Shown here piece after piece: positions 21,165 through 32,648 of a DNA stretch of 61,763 nucleotides. Every line of letters begins with the position of its first letter. The first letter of the stretch is position 1. A program made the translations under genes and the position numbers. Source of the DNA: Phyllobacteriaceae bacterium (lineage in GTDB: Bacteria > Pseudomonadota > Alphaproteobacteria > Rhizobiales > Rhizobiaceae); contig JAMLIH010000011.1 of assembly GCA_023954255.1 (NCBI GenBank), positions 1 through 61,763 of the forward strand, given 5' to 3'. Below the pieces are notes generated by a model. The model had not been told where the DNA came from. It saw nothing but the letters and a program-made list of their open reading frames with translations, and ran no database searches.

Positions 21165-22595
21165 CTACAGCCCCAGCGCCGTATAGCTGTCGGCAACGCG
21201 CTGGATGGCGATCATGTAGGCTGCCGTGCGCAGATCGAAATCGGGATCGTCCTTGCGCTTGGCATGCCAGGTATCGCGCATGCTGGAATAGGCGCCACGC
21301 ATGGTGTCGTCGAGGCCGGAGCGTACCAGCGTCAGTTCGTCGGCACCCTTGATGTAGCGTTCCTTGAAGGCTTTCGACAGCTTGTTGTTGGTTGCCCGCT
21401 CGATCTCCTCGATCAGCATGCGGTGGCGGGCTTCCTCCTCGCGGCGCTGCATGCGGCCGAAGCGGATGTGCGAGAGGTTCTTGACCCATTCGAAATAGGA
21501 GACCGTCACGCCGCCGGCATTGGCATACATGTCGGGGATGATGACGGTGCCCTTCTTGCGCAGGATTTCGTCGGCACCCGCCGTCACGGGGCCGTTTGCC
21601 GCCTCGATGATCAGGTTGGCGTCGATCCGGTCTGCGTTATCGAGGTTGATGACCCCTTCCATCGCCGCCGGGATCAGAATGTCGCATTCGGCCTCGAACA
21701 GCGGTGCGGTGTTTTCGACGAACTCGCCGAGCCCGCAACCCTTGAACGAGCCGTGATGGGTAAACCAGTCCTTGGCTTCCTGTACCTTGATGCCCTTGGG
21801 GTTCACCAGCCCGCCATTGTATTCGAGGATATGGGTGATCTTCACGTCGTCCTCCTCCTGGAGGAACTTGGCGGCGTGATAGCCCACATTGCCGAAACCC
21901 TGAACGATGACGCGCTTGCCCTTCAGGTCGCCCTTCAGCCCCGAAGCCCTGACATCCTCGGGATAACGGAAGAAATCGCGCAGCGCGTACTGGATGCCGC
22001 GGCCCGTCGCCTCGGTCCTGCCGCGGATGCCGCCGGCATTGAGCGGCTTGCCGGTAACACAGGCGCGCGCGTCGATATCGGTGGTGTTCATGCGCTTGTA
22101 CTGGTCGGCGATCCAGGCCATCTCCTTTTCGCCCGTGCCCATGTCGGGCGCCGGCACGTTCTGCGACGGGTTTATCAGGTCGCGCTTGATCAGTTCGAAG
22201 GCGAAGCGGCGGGTGATGCGCTCGAGTTCCTCCTCGCTCCAGTCGCGCGGGTTGATGCGCAGGCCGCCCTTGGAGCCGCCGAAGGGCACCTCGACCACGG
22301 CGCATTTGTAGGTCATCAGCGCGGCAAGTGCCTCGACCTCGTCCTGGTTGACACTCATCGCATAGCGGATGCCGCCCTTGACGGGCTCTGCATGTTCGGA
22401 ATGCACCGAGCGATAGCCGGTGAAGGTATGGAAGTCGCCGCGCAGCTTGACGCCGAACCGCACGGTATAGGTGGAATTGCAGACGCGGATTTTTTCCGCC
22501 AACCCTTCCGAAATGTTCATGTGCCGGATCGCCCGGTTATACAGGGTATCCACGCTTTCGCGAAAACTGGGTTCCTTGCGGTTGTTGGACGACAC
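21165..22595 (-). CDS. gdhA: Glu/Leu/Phe/Val dehydrogenase family (glutamate dehydrogenase)
   Basis: A 476-residue amino-acid dehydrogenase of the GDH family, interconverting L-glutamate and 2-oxoglutarate with NAD(P). The substrate domain has the catalytic region KCAVVEVPFGGSKGGLRI (Lys of GGSKGG) and PAPDMGTGEKEMAWI; the Rossmann domain has VQGFGNVGYHAAKFL. Then comes AANGPVTAGADEIL and PDMYANAGGVTVSYFEW. It starts at GTG 22595 with GGGAGGAG upstream. Cofactor preference is not certain. The neighbouring DUF1611/DgcN-type gene on the same strand points to a catabolic role. Confidence 0.88.
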   Translation of the reverse strand: MSSNNRKEPSFRESVDTLYNRAIRHMNISEGLAEKIRVCNSTYTVRFGVKLRGDFHTFTGYRSVHSEHAEPVKGGIRYAMSVNQDEVEALAALMTYKCAVVEVPFGGSKGGLRINPRDWSEEELERITRRFAFELIKRDLINPSQNVPAPDMGTGEKEMAWIADQYKRMNTTDIDARACVTGKPLNAGGIRGRTEATGRGIQYALRDFFRYPEDVRASGLKGDLKGKRVIVQGFGNVGYHAAKFLQEEDDVKITHILEYNGGLVNPKGIKVQEAKDWFTHHGSFKGCGLGEFVENTAPLFEAECDILIPAAMEGVINLDNADRIDANLIIEAANGPVTAGADEILRKKGTVIIPDMYANAGGVTVSYFEWVKNLSHIRFGRMQRREEEARHRMLIEEIERATNNKLSKAFKERYIKGADELTLVRSGLDDTMRGAYSSMRDTWHAKRKDDPDFDLRTAAYMIAIQRVADSYTALGL

Positions 22596-22734
22596 GCCGA
22601 ATCTCCTCCCTCGGTGCTGTGACTAAAAATTAGCCTGTCACACTACGACGAAAGTTTAAACCGGCAAGTGTACAAATTTGTGAATACCACCCGGATTTCA
22701 GCGGCTTGGCCGCCGCGCCGTAAAAGCCTTTGTT

Positions 22735-23736
22735 TCAAAGGGCTTGCAGCGCGTCGGCAAGCCTGTGTGCGCCATGGCGAAAGGGGTCGGTAGTCGGCAG
22801 GCCGAGGCGCTTTTCAACCATGCGGCAATATTCGACTGCCTCGTCCTCGCCCATTGCAGACGTGTTCAGCGACACGCCCACCACCTGGCAGGCCGGGTTG
22901 ACGATGCGGGCAAGCGAAAGGGCCATGTCGCGAACCTGTTCCAGCGACGGCAGCTTGTAGTCCGGCAGGCCGCGCATATGCGGTCTTCCCGGTTCATCAC
23001 ACAGGATCAGCGCATCGGGCTGGCCGCCATGGACCAGCGCCATGGTGACGCCGGAATAGGAGGCGTGAAACAGGCTGCCTTGCCCCTCGATCAGGTCCCA
23101 GTGACCGGGGTCGTTGTCCGGGGTGAGGTATTCGATGGAGCCGGCCATGAAATCGGCAATCACCGCATCGAGCGGCACGCCATCGCCGGTGATCAGAATG
23201 CCGGTCTGGCCGGTGGCGCGGAAGGTCGCGTTCATGCCCTTCTCGCGCATCGCCTTTTCCATGCAGAGTGCGGTGTACATCTTGCCGACGGAGCAGTCCG
23301 TGCCCACTGCCAGACAGCGCTTGCCAGTGCGTCTGACGCCGCTTGCAATCGGATATTTGACCGACGGAATGCGCACATCGTGCAGGGTGCGGCCGGCCGA
23401 TTTCGACACCGCCACGAGGTCTTCCTCGTCGCGCAGCAGGTTGTGCAGGCCGGAGGCTAGATCATAGCCCATGTCGAGCGCCTGATGGAGAACGGCCTTC
23501 CAGCCCTGCGAAATGATGCCGCCACGGTTGGCGACGCCGATGACGAGGGTGCGGGCACCCTGCTCCCAGGCCTCTTCGAGACTCATGTCGGGCACGCCGA
23601 CATCGGCCTTGCAGCCATCCAGCCGAAACTGGCCCACTACGTTCTCGGGCCGCCAGTCACGGATGCCGCGGGCAACCTTTGCGGCAAGCTGATCCGGCGC
23701 ATCGCCGAGAAAGAGAAGATACGGTGTCTTGATCAT
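22735..23736 (-). CDS. dgcN: DUF1611 protein, DgcN-type (D-glutamate N-acyltransferase-like)
   Basis: A 333-residue DUF1611 protein. A P-loop GTDCSVGK is visible at residues 145-152, followed by ATGQTGIL and a second acidic site EGQGSLFHASYSG. As I recall, DgcN of marine alphaproteobacteria acetylates D-glutamate, after which the epimerase DgcA gives the L-form for catabolism. A dgcA gene is not next to it here. The downstream gene, 139 bp away on the same strand, is glutamate dehydrogenase, which would use L-glutamate; this fits but does not prove the pathway. ATG 23736 gives the usual family start. Confidence 0.78.
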   Translation of the reverse strand: MIKTPYLLFLGDAPDQLAAKVARGIRDWRPENVVGQFRLDGCKADVGVPDMSLEEAWEQGARTLVIGVANRGGIISQGWKAVLHQALDMGYDLASGLHNLLRDEEDLVAVSKSAGRTLHDVRIPSVKYPIASGVRRTGKRCLAVGTDCSVGKMYTALCMEKAMREKGMNATFRATGQTGILITGDGVPLDAVIADFMAGSIEYLTPDNDPGHWDLIEGQGSLFHASYSGVTMALVHGGQPDALILCDEPGRPHMRGLPDYKLPSLEQVRDMALSLARIVNPACQVVGVSLNTSAMGEDEAVEYCRMVEKRLGLPTTDPFRHGAHRLADALQAL

Positions 23737-23886
23737 CGGGCACCTTCGAACGCTGCAAACGGTGGATATCCAAGCCTGTAATAAGCACGGAAACGCGGCG
23801 ACCGCTACCACCCGTGCCCTGCGGGAACGGGTGGACGACGACTTGCGATGTTCTGGTACCAGATGGCGGAAACGAATGCTGCGGGC

Positions 23887-24372
23887 TCAGGCACCCGGTT
23901 TCAGCGTTGCCGGGGAAAACAGCACCCCGAACTGCTCACACCAGATCACCACCGAACCATAGGCGGAAATATCGGTGCCTTCTGGGATGACATAGGTCTG
24001 GTCGCCGACATTGCCCTTCAGCGCGCCGAGCGACAGCCATTCGGAGGCGGTGACGTCGGAGGATGATTTGGGTTCCGGCGCCTTGACCAGCCAGACCTCC
24101 AGATCGGGGCCGTTGGTGACGCGGAAGTCGGTCAGGCGCAGCAGCGTGGTGCCTGCCCCGCCCTGAAGGATCTCCGCCTTGCCCGAACCCTTGTGGGCGC
24201 CGTCGGCATCGACGAAATTGCCGCTCTTGAGCGCCGTCAGCTGCAGTTCCGCCGGCAGGCTTTCGGAAACCGTCCGGTCGATCCACAGCGGCGAGAACAG
24301 ATACCAGAAGGCATTGCCGGCAATGAAGCCAAGCACAAAGACGGGAATGGCAATCTTGAGGAAGCGAATCAT
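23887..24372 (-). CDS. membrane-anchored DM13-domain protein
   Basis: A 161-residue protein with one N-terminal transmembrane segment (residues 4-26, IAIPVFVLGFIAGNAFWYLF) and a periplasmic DM13-like beta domain: SGNFVDADGAHKGSGKAEIL, LRLTDFRVTNGPDLEVWLV, LGALKGNVGDQTYVIP and SVVIWCEQFGVLFSPATL. DM13 domains are suggested to act in redox or cytochrome-like binding, with a near-C-terminal Cys (WCEQFG) conserved. The real start is the ATG at 24372. No operon partner is clear; it stands 122 bp from the GNAT gene. Confidence 0.82.
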   Translation of the reverse strand: MIRFLKIAIPVFVLGFIAGNAFWYLFSPLWIDRTVSESLPAELQLTALKSGNFVDADGAHKGSGKAEILQGGAGTTLLRLTDFRVTNGPDLEVWLVKAPEPKSSSDVTASEWLSLGALKGNVGDQTYVIPEGTDISAYGSVVIWCEQFGVLFSPATLKPGA

Positions 24373-24494
24373 GGCGGAAGCTCCGGGAGTTTGGGGGTAA
24401 CGCACCTGCCCTATTGTGGCGAAACGCAAGTTGCAACTCAATTGGCGATGGCAAATGCGTGAGCGGGGCGTGATTGCGCCGGGGCGCAGCCAGC

Positions 24495-25010
24495 CTACAG
24501 CGCGTTCCAGCGGTGCTGTTCGGGAATGTCGAGCACCAGCGTCACATGGTCCATACCCGTCGTTTCCTCGGTCACCGGATCGCTGCCGTCACTTGCAAAG
24601 CCGCAGGCGCGATAGAAGGCAAGCGCGTTGGCATTGGCGCTTGCGACCTCGACACGCATGGTCTCGGCGCCGATGAAACAGGTCAGCAGTTCGCCGACAA
24701 GCTTCGTGCCGACGCCCTCGCCCTGATGCGCGGGGGCGACATAGAGCTGATGAAGGGTGATTTCCCTGCCGTTCTGGCTGGCAAACGCCATGCCGGCGAT
24801 CCCGCTGCCGGTATCGGCGACCAGAAACTCCGAATTGGGTGCAGACAGACGGCTTTCAAGGGCCTCGCGCGAGTGCCAGCGGCCGGTGATCTCACCGACC
24901 TTTTCAGCGCCTATGAGCGGATCGTAGGTGGCATGCCAGGTCTCGGCCAGCAGATGTTTTACGGCGTCAAGATCGGCGCGCATCGCCGTGCGGATGAAGG
25001 CTTCGGCCAC
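24495..25010 (-). CDS. GNAT-family N-acetyltransferase downstream of gatB
   Basis: A 171-residue GNAT. It has IRTAMRADLDAVKHLLAETWHATYD at the N-terminus, ITLHQLYVAPAHQGEGVGTKLVGELL as motif A (QxxGxG), and NANALAFYRACGF as motif B. It begins at GTG 25010 with a G-rich region upstream; an ATG at 24983 is less well placed. It follows gatB by 15 bp and is thus likely co-transcribed with it. The substrate is unknown. Confidence 0.85.
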   Translation of the reverse strand: MAEAFIRTAMRADLDAVKHLLAETWHATYDPLIGAEKVGEITGRWHSREALESRLSAPNSEFLVADTGSGIAGMAFASQNGREITLHQLYVAPAHQGEGVGTKLVGELLTCFIGAETMRVEVASANANALAFYRACGFASDGSDPVTEETTGMDHVTLVLDIPEQHRWNAL

Positions 25011-25025
25011 TTCAACACCCCCGGC

Positions 25026-26510
25026 CTAGCCCTCGATGCCGAGCTTTTCGCGCACCAGCTGGTTGACGGCCTGCGGGTTGGCCTTGCCGCCGGTTGCCTT
25101 CATCACCTGACCGACAAACCAGCCTGCCATGTTGGGCTTTTCCCTGGCCTGCTCGGCCTTGTCGGGATTGGCGGCGATCACCTCATCGACGGCGGCCTCG
25201 ATGGCGCCGGTGTCGGTGACCTGCTTCATGCCGCGTTCCTCGACAATCTTTGCCGGGTCGCCGCCTTCCGCCCAGACGATCTCGAACAGTTCCTTGGCGA
25301 TCTGGCCGGAAATGTCGCCCGATTTGATCAGATCGAGAATGGCGCCGAGCTGGGCCGGGGAAACCGGGCTTTCATCGATGTCCTGTCCGGTCTCGTTGAG
25401 CTTGCCGAGCAGGTTGTTGATGACCCAGTTGGCGGCCTGCTTGCCGTCACGGCCTTTGGCCACGGCTTCGAAATAGTCGGCAATCACCTTGTCGGAGACA
25501 AGGATGGAGGCATCGTAGGCCGACAGCCCCATTTCGGCGATCAGGCGGTTCTTCTTGTCGTCCGGCAGTTCCGGCAGATGCTGCGCCAGTTCTTCCACCC
25601 AGGCCTGCTCGAACTCGAGCGGCAGCAGGTCGGGATCGGGGAAATAGCGGTAGTCGTGTGCATCTTCCTTCGACCGCATGGAGCGTGTCTCGCCCTTGGC
25701 TGAATCAAACAGCCGCGTTTCCTGGTCGATGGTGCCACCGTCTTCGATGATGTCGATCTGGCGGCGCGCCTCCACTTCCACAGCCTGACCAATGAAGCGG
25801 ATTGAATTGACGTTCTTGATCTCGCAGCGCGTTCCGAATTCATCGCCCGGACGGCGCACCGAAACGTTCACGTCCGCGCGCAGATTTCCTTTTTCCATGT
25901 CACCATCGCAGGTTCCAAGATACCGAAGGATCGTGCGGAGCTTGGTGACGTAGGCTTGTGCTTCCTTTGCCGATCGCAGATCGGGCCGCGAAACGATCTC
26001 CATCAAGGCAACGCCTGAGCGATTAAGATCGACATAGGAAAACTCGGGATGCTGGTCGTGGATTGACTTGCCCGCGTCCTGTTCCAGATGCAGACGCTCG
26101 ATACCTACCGTCTTGGCGCCACCATCAATCTCGATCTCAATCTCGCCTTCACCGACGATCGGCTGCTTGTACTGCGAGATCTGATAACCCTGCGGCAGAT
26201 CGGGATAGAAATAATTCTTCCGGTCAAACACGCTTTTGAGGTTGATCTGCGCTTTCAACCCCAATCCCGTTCGAATGGCCTGGGCAACGCACTCCTTGTT
26301 GATGACCGGCAGCATGCCGGGCATGGCCGCATCGACCAGCGAGACGTTCTGGTTGGGCTCGGCGCCGAATTCGGTCGAGGCACCGGAAAACAGCTTGGCG
26401 TTGGAGGTCACCTGGGCGTGGACCTCGAGGCCGATGATGACTTCCCAGTCGCCGGTGGCGCCGGGGATGAAGCGTTTGGGTTCGGGCGTGCGGGTATCGA
26501 TGATGGTCAT
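25026..26510 (-). CDS. gatB: Asp-tRNA(Asn)/Glu-tRNA(Gln) amidotransferase subunit B
   Basis: A 494-residue GatB, the kinase subunit that activates the mischarged aminoacyl-tRNA and binds its 3' end. The start [13 protein letters not shown], then [34 protein letters not shown] and [12 protein letters not shown] are diagnostic, and the C-terminal YqeY-like tail domain (from about residue 340) ends [17 protein letters not shown]. It is separated from gatC and gatA by about 6 kb, as is common in alphaproteobacteria. Confidence 0.96.
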   Translation of the reverse strand: MTIIDTRTPEPKRFIPGATGDWEVIIGLEVHAQVTSNAKLFSGASTEFGAEPNQNVSLVDAAMPGMLPVINKECVAQAIRTGLGLKAQINLKSVFDRKNYFYPDLPQGYQISQYKQPIVGEGEIEIEIDGGAKTVGIERLHLEQDAGKSIHDQHPEFSYVDLNRSGVALMEIVSRPDLRSAKEAQAYVTKLRTILRYLGTCDGDMEKGNLRADVNVSVRRPGDEFGTRCEIKNVNSIRFIGQAVEVEARRQIDIIEDGGTIDQETRLFDSAKGETRSMRSKEDAHDYRYFPDPDLLPLEFEQAWVEELAQHLPELPDDKKNRLIAEMGLSAYDASILVSDKVIADYFEAVAKGRDGKQAANWVINNLLGKLNETGQDIDESPVSPAQLGAILDLIKSGDISGQIAKELFEIVWAEGGDPAKIVEERGMKQVTDTGAIEAAVDEVIAANPDKAEQAREKPNMAGWFVGQVMKATGGKANPQAVNQLVREKLGIEG

Positions 26511-26606
26511 GACGGGTTTTGCGGGAGTGAAAAGGGATTTCAGACCCTAATGGCGGCTTGCCGCTGGCAGGTCAAGGAGAATTGGCGGCAACCCGTCCGG
26601 CAGCGG

Positions 26607-27833
26607 TCAGGCAGGTGCCGCGCGGCGTTTGCCGAGCCGCGGGTTGAGCTTGCCGGCCGCCAGCCAGCAGGCAAGCAGGCTTGCCCCCGTGGCGGCAAAA
26701 ACCGCCGTAAGCGGCCCAAAGGCAAGGATCAGCCTTGCCGCACCGGGCGTTACCACGGCCGAAACGTCGCGGAAGGTCGAATAGACGGCTGCCATCTCGG
26801 TGCGCTCGGAGGGCTTGACGCTCATCAGGAAGGGAAGGCCCGCCGCGACATCGAGCACGACGAGGAAGATGGTCGACAGAAACAGCGCCATCACCGTTGC
26901 CCACGCCGCCGCATTGTATGGCAGGGTCGAAAGCCCCACCGCCGCGAAAAAGAACAGCGCGCTGAAGCCGAAGCCGATCCGGATGGCATAGCGCACGCTG
27001 CGGGCGACCAGAAAGCGCAGTATCAGCGGTGCCAGAAACAGCAATGCGTTGGAAAACGACAGCATGAGCCCGCCAAGCTGGTCGCCCAGGCCGTTTTCGA
27101 CGGCGAAAATCGGCAGGTAGACGATATAGACCTGCCAACCGACCGAGCGCAGGCAGGAAAACGCCCATCCTGCCACCAGCAGCGGCTGGACGGCGAAGCG
27201 CTTCAAATAGGCCAGCGGCCGGGCGGGCTTCGAGCGGGCGCGGGTGATCACCTTGCCGTCGCCAAGCCGCAAGTACCAGAAGAAGGCCAGCATGCCGAGG
27301 CAGAAGAAGATGGCGAGCCAGAACGGACCCTGTGGCCAGACATCCATCAGCAGCACGCCGAGATAAGGCCCCAGCGCCCAGGCGAGGCCGGAATAGAGCA
27401 GCCGTGCTGTCTCGTTTTTCCCCATCGAGGTGCGGTCGATGTAGTCCATGACATAGGCGTTGAAACAGACCGTCATGACGACCAGCGCAACCGCATTGCC
27501 GATCAGGGCCGCGGGTGCGGCCGGCGTGCCCAGCAGGGCGGCAGCGATGTTGGAGGCAATCATCAGCACGATGGCGCCGGTATAAAGATGGCGCCGCGCC
27601 ATGTGGCCCGCCAGCCAGGGGGTAAAGAGCGCCACTACCAGGGAAACCAGACCGGCGCCGAAATAGACCTCGGAAACGGCCTGCGCATTGCCGAGGCTGC
27701 GGTAGAGCAGCACGGGAAAGACCGAGATGATGACGCCGCGGGCAGCGGCCTCGAAGGCCGCCAGAATGGCAAAGGCCTGCACCCCTGCCCGGGCCGGCTG
27801 GTATACGGTAAGCGGAATGCGGCGCTGAACCAT
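26607..27833 (-). CDS. MFS transporter
   Basis: A 408-residue membrane protein with about 12 hydrophobic helices. The first half has PWLAGHMARRHLYTGA, a relaxed A-motif. The central loop (about residue 195-210) carries KVITRARSKPARP. Overall it looks like a drug/sugar efflux-type MFS member, with no substrate clue. It is a single gene on the minus strand, 96 bp upstream of gatB and 195 bp downstream of the hybrid kinase stop; the kinase could control it, but this is untested. Confidence 0.83.
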   Translation of the reverse strand: MVQRRIPLTVYQPARAGVQAFAILAAFEAAARGVIISVFPVLLYRSLGNAQAVSEVYFGAGLVSLVVALFTPWLAGHMARRHLYTGAIVLMIASNIAAALLGTPAAPAALIGNAVALVVMTVCFNAYVMDYIDRTSMGKNETARLLYSGLAWALGPYLGVLLMDVWPQGPFWLAIFFCLGMLAFFWYLRLGDGKVITRARSKPARPLAYLKRFAVQPLLVAGWAFSCLRSVGWQVYIVYLPIFAVENGLGDQLGGLMLSFSNALLFLAPLILRFLVARSVRYAIRIGFGFSALFFFAAVGLSTLPYNAAAWATVMALFLSTIFLVVLDVAAGLPFLMSVKPSERTEMAAVYSTFRDVSAVVTPGAARLILAFGPLTAVFAATGASLLACWLAAGKLNPRLGKRRAAPA

Positions 27834-28028
27834 GAATGCTGCCTGCGATTGTCACGCCGGCAGCCCGCGATGCCGGCAAGGTGAATCAGCCAGCCGCGTG
27901 TCGGCAGGCCGAAGCTGGTCGAGAAGACGGTGCCTGACAAGCTGCCAAATGCGGCAATCCGGGTCGCAGATCGCTCCTTGGGATAAAGTGTCGAAGAAAC
28001 CGCTGGTCCGGCATGCAGCCCGGCAGCG

Positions 28029-30539
<2,511 letters not shown>

Positions 30540-30717
30540 GGCCCCCTCCAAGGCAAAACAGGATTCGTCAGTCGGAGGATTTTGCCAGTCTTATGGTAAA
30601 CAGCCGGTAAATTATCCGTCCGGGGCTTGCCTGTTTACACTGCGTCTTCTCTGCTTTGACAATGCGGCCGGGCTGCCATATGCACGGTGGTCCAGACGGA
30701 GTTTTTATGTCCATTTC

Positions 30718-30825
30718 CAACGAGACCCGTTGAAGCCCCGGCCGGTGAACCGGCGGGGCAAACACTGAACCCACCGGCTGCCCCACAAGGCGGCCCGGTG
30801 AAACGCATCCAGTGTTTCAACGGAA
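30718..30825 (+). promoter_or_regulatory. structured leader upstream of the YjhX-like gene
   Basis: In the 294-bp gap before the YjhX-like start, several perfect complementary segments nest. CCGTTGAA (30727-30734) pairs with TTCAACGG (30816-30823). AAACACTG (30760-30767) pairs with CAGTGTTT (30810-30817). Between the arms of the outer stem is a GC-rich hairpin GCCCC...GCCGG-TGAA-CCGGC-GGGGC (30735-30759). CAACG at 30718-30722 can pair instead with CGTTG at 30728-30732, giving a mutually exclusive fold. The outer right arm abuts the ribosome-binding region. This looks like a cis-acting RNA, but no known class was recognised. Confidence 0.45.
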
Positions 30826-30833
30826 CTCCCGAA

Positions 30834-31088
30834 ATGGATATTTCACGCGACGAACAGCGTATCCTGCATCTGCTTGCCCAGGGCGGGCGCATCGAAATCA
30901 TCAAACACGAAAAGAAGATCACCCAAACGACGTGCTTCACCCGCGAGGGCTGGCGCTATGGCGGGCTCGATCTCGAGCTCTTCCGCAAACTGAAGCGGCG
31001 GCGTGCCATCGCCTCGCACAAGAGCGGGCCTTATCGCATCACCCGGCGCGGGCTCGAACTGGTGCGCAGCCAGTTGGACAACCGGTGA
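30834..31088 (+). CDS. YjhX/UPF0386-family protein
   Basis: An 84-residue winged-helix-like protein matching the E. coli YjhX family: MDISRDEQRILHLLAQGGRI, FTREGWRYG, LELFRKLKRRRAI, GPYRITRRGLELVRSQLDNR. E. coli YjhX is reported as a toxin, with the GNAT YjhQ as antitoxin. No GNAT or other antitoxin candidate adjoins it here, so a stand-alone regulator is equally possible. The start at 30834 matches the family N-terminus; upstream in-frame codons lie in a structured leader. Confidence 0.85.
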   Translation: MDISRDEQRILHLLAQGGRIEIIKHEKKITQTTCFTREGWRYGGLDLELFRKLKRRRAIASHKSGPYRITRRGLELVRSQLDNR

Positions 31089-31100
31089 GGCAGTCGGAAA

Positions 31101-31871
31101 TCACGCGGTGCGGCCGTAAAAGGTCCGCATCGCGCTTTCCGACAGCGAGATGCCGGGTTGCGAATTGTAGGCGAGCACCGCCAGCATGCGCGTGGTCTCC
31201 CCTTCCGTCGGCGTTACCCGGTGGAGGGAATCGCGGCCGCGAAACAGCATCAGCGTGCCCGGTCCGGCTTCGAGCATGTCGGGGCGTGTGGTGCCGTCGA
31301 GCACCGAACCGACACCGTCGAAGTTCATGTCGCCACCGGCTGAATCCCTGAGATCGCGAACGTATTCGAACCGGCCGCCGGCCTGCGGCTTCTGGATCAG
31401 GATGGTGGTGGCAAAGGAGGAATTGTCGAAATGCCAGCCGAGTTCCTGACCGGCTTTGGCAAAATGCAGGTTCACCGCCGACAACGCATCGGCGTAGGGA
31501 TGGATCGCTCCCTCCCCGACCACATGGCTGACGAATGACCTGAAATCGGCATCGTTGTAGACCTCCTTCAGCGGCGAAGCAGCATCGATCTGGTCGTCCG
31601 CGATCAGCCCCTTGGAGGAAATCACCTGACGGTTGAAGGGATGATCGTCCGGCAGGCCGGTATCCTTCGGCGTCAGGTAGACATTGTGGCTGGAGGCGCA
31701 GAAATAGGCGTGCGCGATCTTGTTTTCCCCGTCGCGGCGCACCGCCTCGACTGCTTCAGGGGTCAGGAACCCGTGCAACACCAGGGCGCCGGCCTCATCG
31801 AAGGCAGTCTTGCATTCGCTGCGAAAGGCAGGATCGGCAATCGGGTATCGGCTGGAAACATGCGGTGTCAC
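31101..31871 (-). CDS. 2OG-Fe(II) oxygenase-type protein
   Basis: A 256-residue double-stranded beta-helix protein. The probable iron triad is H147 and D149 in LGWHFDNSSF and H217 in RDSLHRVTP; R228 in GETTRML may bind 2-oxoglutarate. The GTG at 31871 is chosen because GGAG lies 7 nt upstream; longer versions begin with unrelated basic residues. The substrate is unknown. A 105-bp dispersed repeat lies upstream of it, at 31935-32039. It is convergent with the YjhX-like gene, with 12 bp between the stops. Confidence 0.82.
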   Translation of the reverse strand: MTPHVSSRYPIADPAFRSECKTAFDEAGALVLHGFLTPEAVEAVRRDGENKIAHAYFCASSHNVYLTPKDTGLPDDHPFNRQVISSKGLIADDQIDAASPLKEVYNDADFRSFVSHVVGEGAIHPYADALSAVNLHFAKAGQELGWHFDNSSFATTILIQKPQAGGRFEYVRDLRDSAGGDMNFDGVGSVLDGTTRPDMLEAGPGTLMLFRGRDSLHRVTPTEGETTRMLAVLAYNSQPGISLSESAMRTFYGRTA

Positions 31872-31934
31872 GTCGGCTCTCCGTTGCTTGCGCGCCAGCA
31901 GGGTAATCGTCCCGGCAAAACGGTTGCGCAAATC

Positions 31935-32039
31935 CTAGGGCAATTCAGATTTTGACGGAATCGGAAAAACCTGAATGCTTAAACATAATCAACGGATGAA
32001 ATCATTGTCCCGTTTCTGAAGAAACGTGAAGCGTTCTAG
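31935..32039. repeat. 105-bp dispersed palindromic element, copy 1
   Basis: This AT-richer segment starts and ends with CTAG (31935-31938 and 32036-32039). Its ends form an imperfect inverted repeat (CTAGGGCAATTCA and TGAAGCGTTCTAG). It is closely similar over its whole length to the reverse complement of 61601-61705, including the shared blocks CGGAAAAACCTGAATGC and ATCATTGTCCCGTTTCTG. It contains the hairpin CGTTTC/GAAACG. The terminal CTAG supplies the TAG stop of the gene at 32036-32578. No open frame is inside. Confidence 0.75.
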
Positions 32040-32578
32040 TTCGCGGCGGGCCAGGCTTCAATCACCTGTTTCAGCTCTGCATCGAGCTTTTCGGTGGCCG
32101 CCCCGGCGATTGCCCTGGCAAGGGCATCACGCGGGCCGGAGCCGGTGGTTGACCCTTCCCACAGGACGAGTTCGCCTTTTCTGACGGGGCCTTCGCTGCC
32201 TGCCTCGACGGCCTTCTCGTAATCGACCGACAGCCGGCTGCGCAGGTTGATGGCATAGGTGCCGCCGCTGTTTGTGCCGCGCACGAAGATGGTCACCTTG
32301 AGCGGCGTTGTCATCGTACCGGGCTTTGCCGGCTCCTCCTCGTCATGGGAATACCAGGCGCCGAGATCGTCAGCGGCGATGTTCGCCTTTTGAAGCTCCG
32401 CCATTACATGGCCGGTCATGTCGCTGCACAGCTTCGCTGCGTATTTTTCCTTGTTGGCGTTGGAACAGCCGACGGTGACGCCGTCGAGACCGGCAATCTG
32501 CTGCGGCCAGTCGATTTGTGCCGCTGCGGCAGGCGCAGCGGTCAGCAGCAGGCTTGAAACCAGAAAACAGCGGAACAT
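32036..32578 (-). CDS. secreted protein of unknown function
   Basis: A 180-residue protein with a signal peptide (MFRCFLVSSLLLTAAPAAAA, cleavage near AAA-QI). The mature part has two Cys (TVGCSNAN, AKLCSDM) that may form a disulfide, alpha/beta character and no recognised domain. It is predicted to be periplasmic. Its TAG stop coincides with the CTAG end of a dispersed repeat. It stands 70 bp downstream of gatA on the same strand, so it may be in the same transcript, but nothing links it to amidotransferase function. Confidence 0.7.
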   Translation of the reverse strand: MFRCFLVSSLLLTAAPAAAAQIDWPQQIAGLDGVTVGCSNANKEKYAAKLCSDMTGHVMAELQKANIAADDLGAWYSHDEEEPAKPGTMTTPLKVTIFVRGTNSGGTYAINLRSRLSVDYEKAVEAGSEGPVRKGELVLWEGSTTGSGPRDALARAIAGAATEKLDAELKQVIEAWPAAN

Positions 32579-32648
32579 ACGGGGCCTCTCTCGCGGGTTT
32601 TCGACAAGATACTTGCGGTCGAGGTCTTACCGGCGTTGCAGGCAGTCC

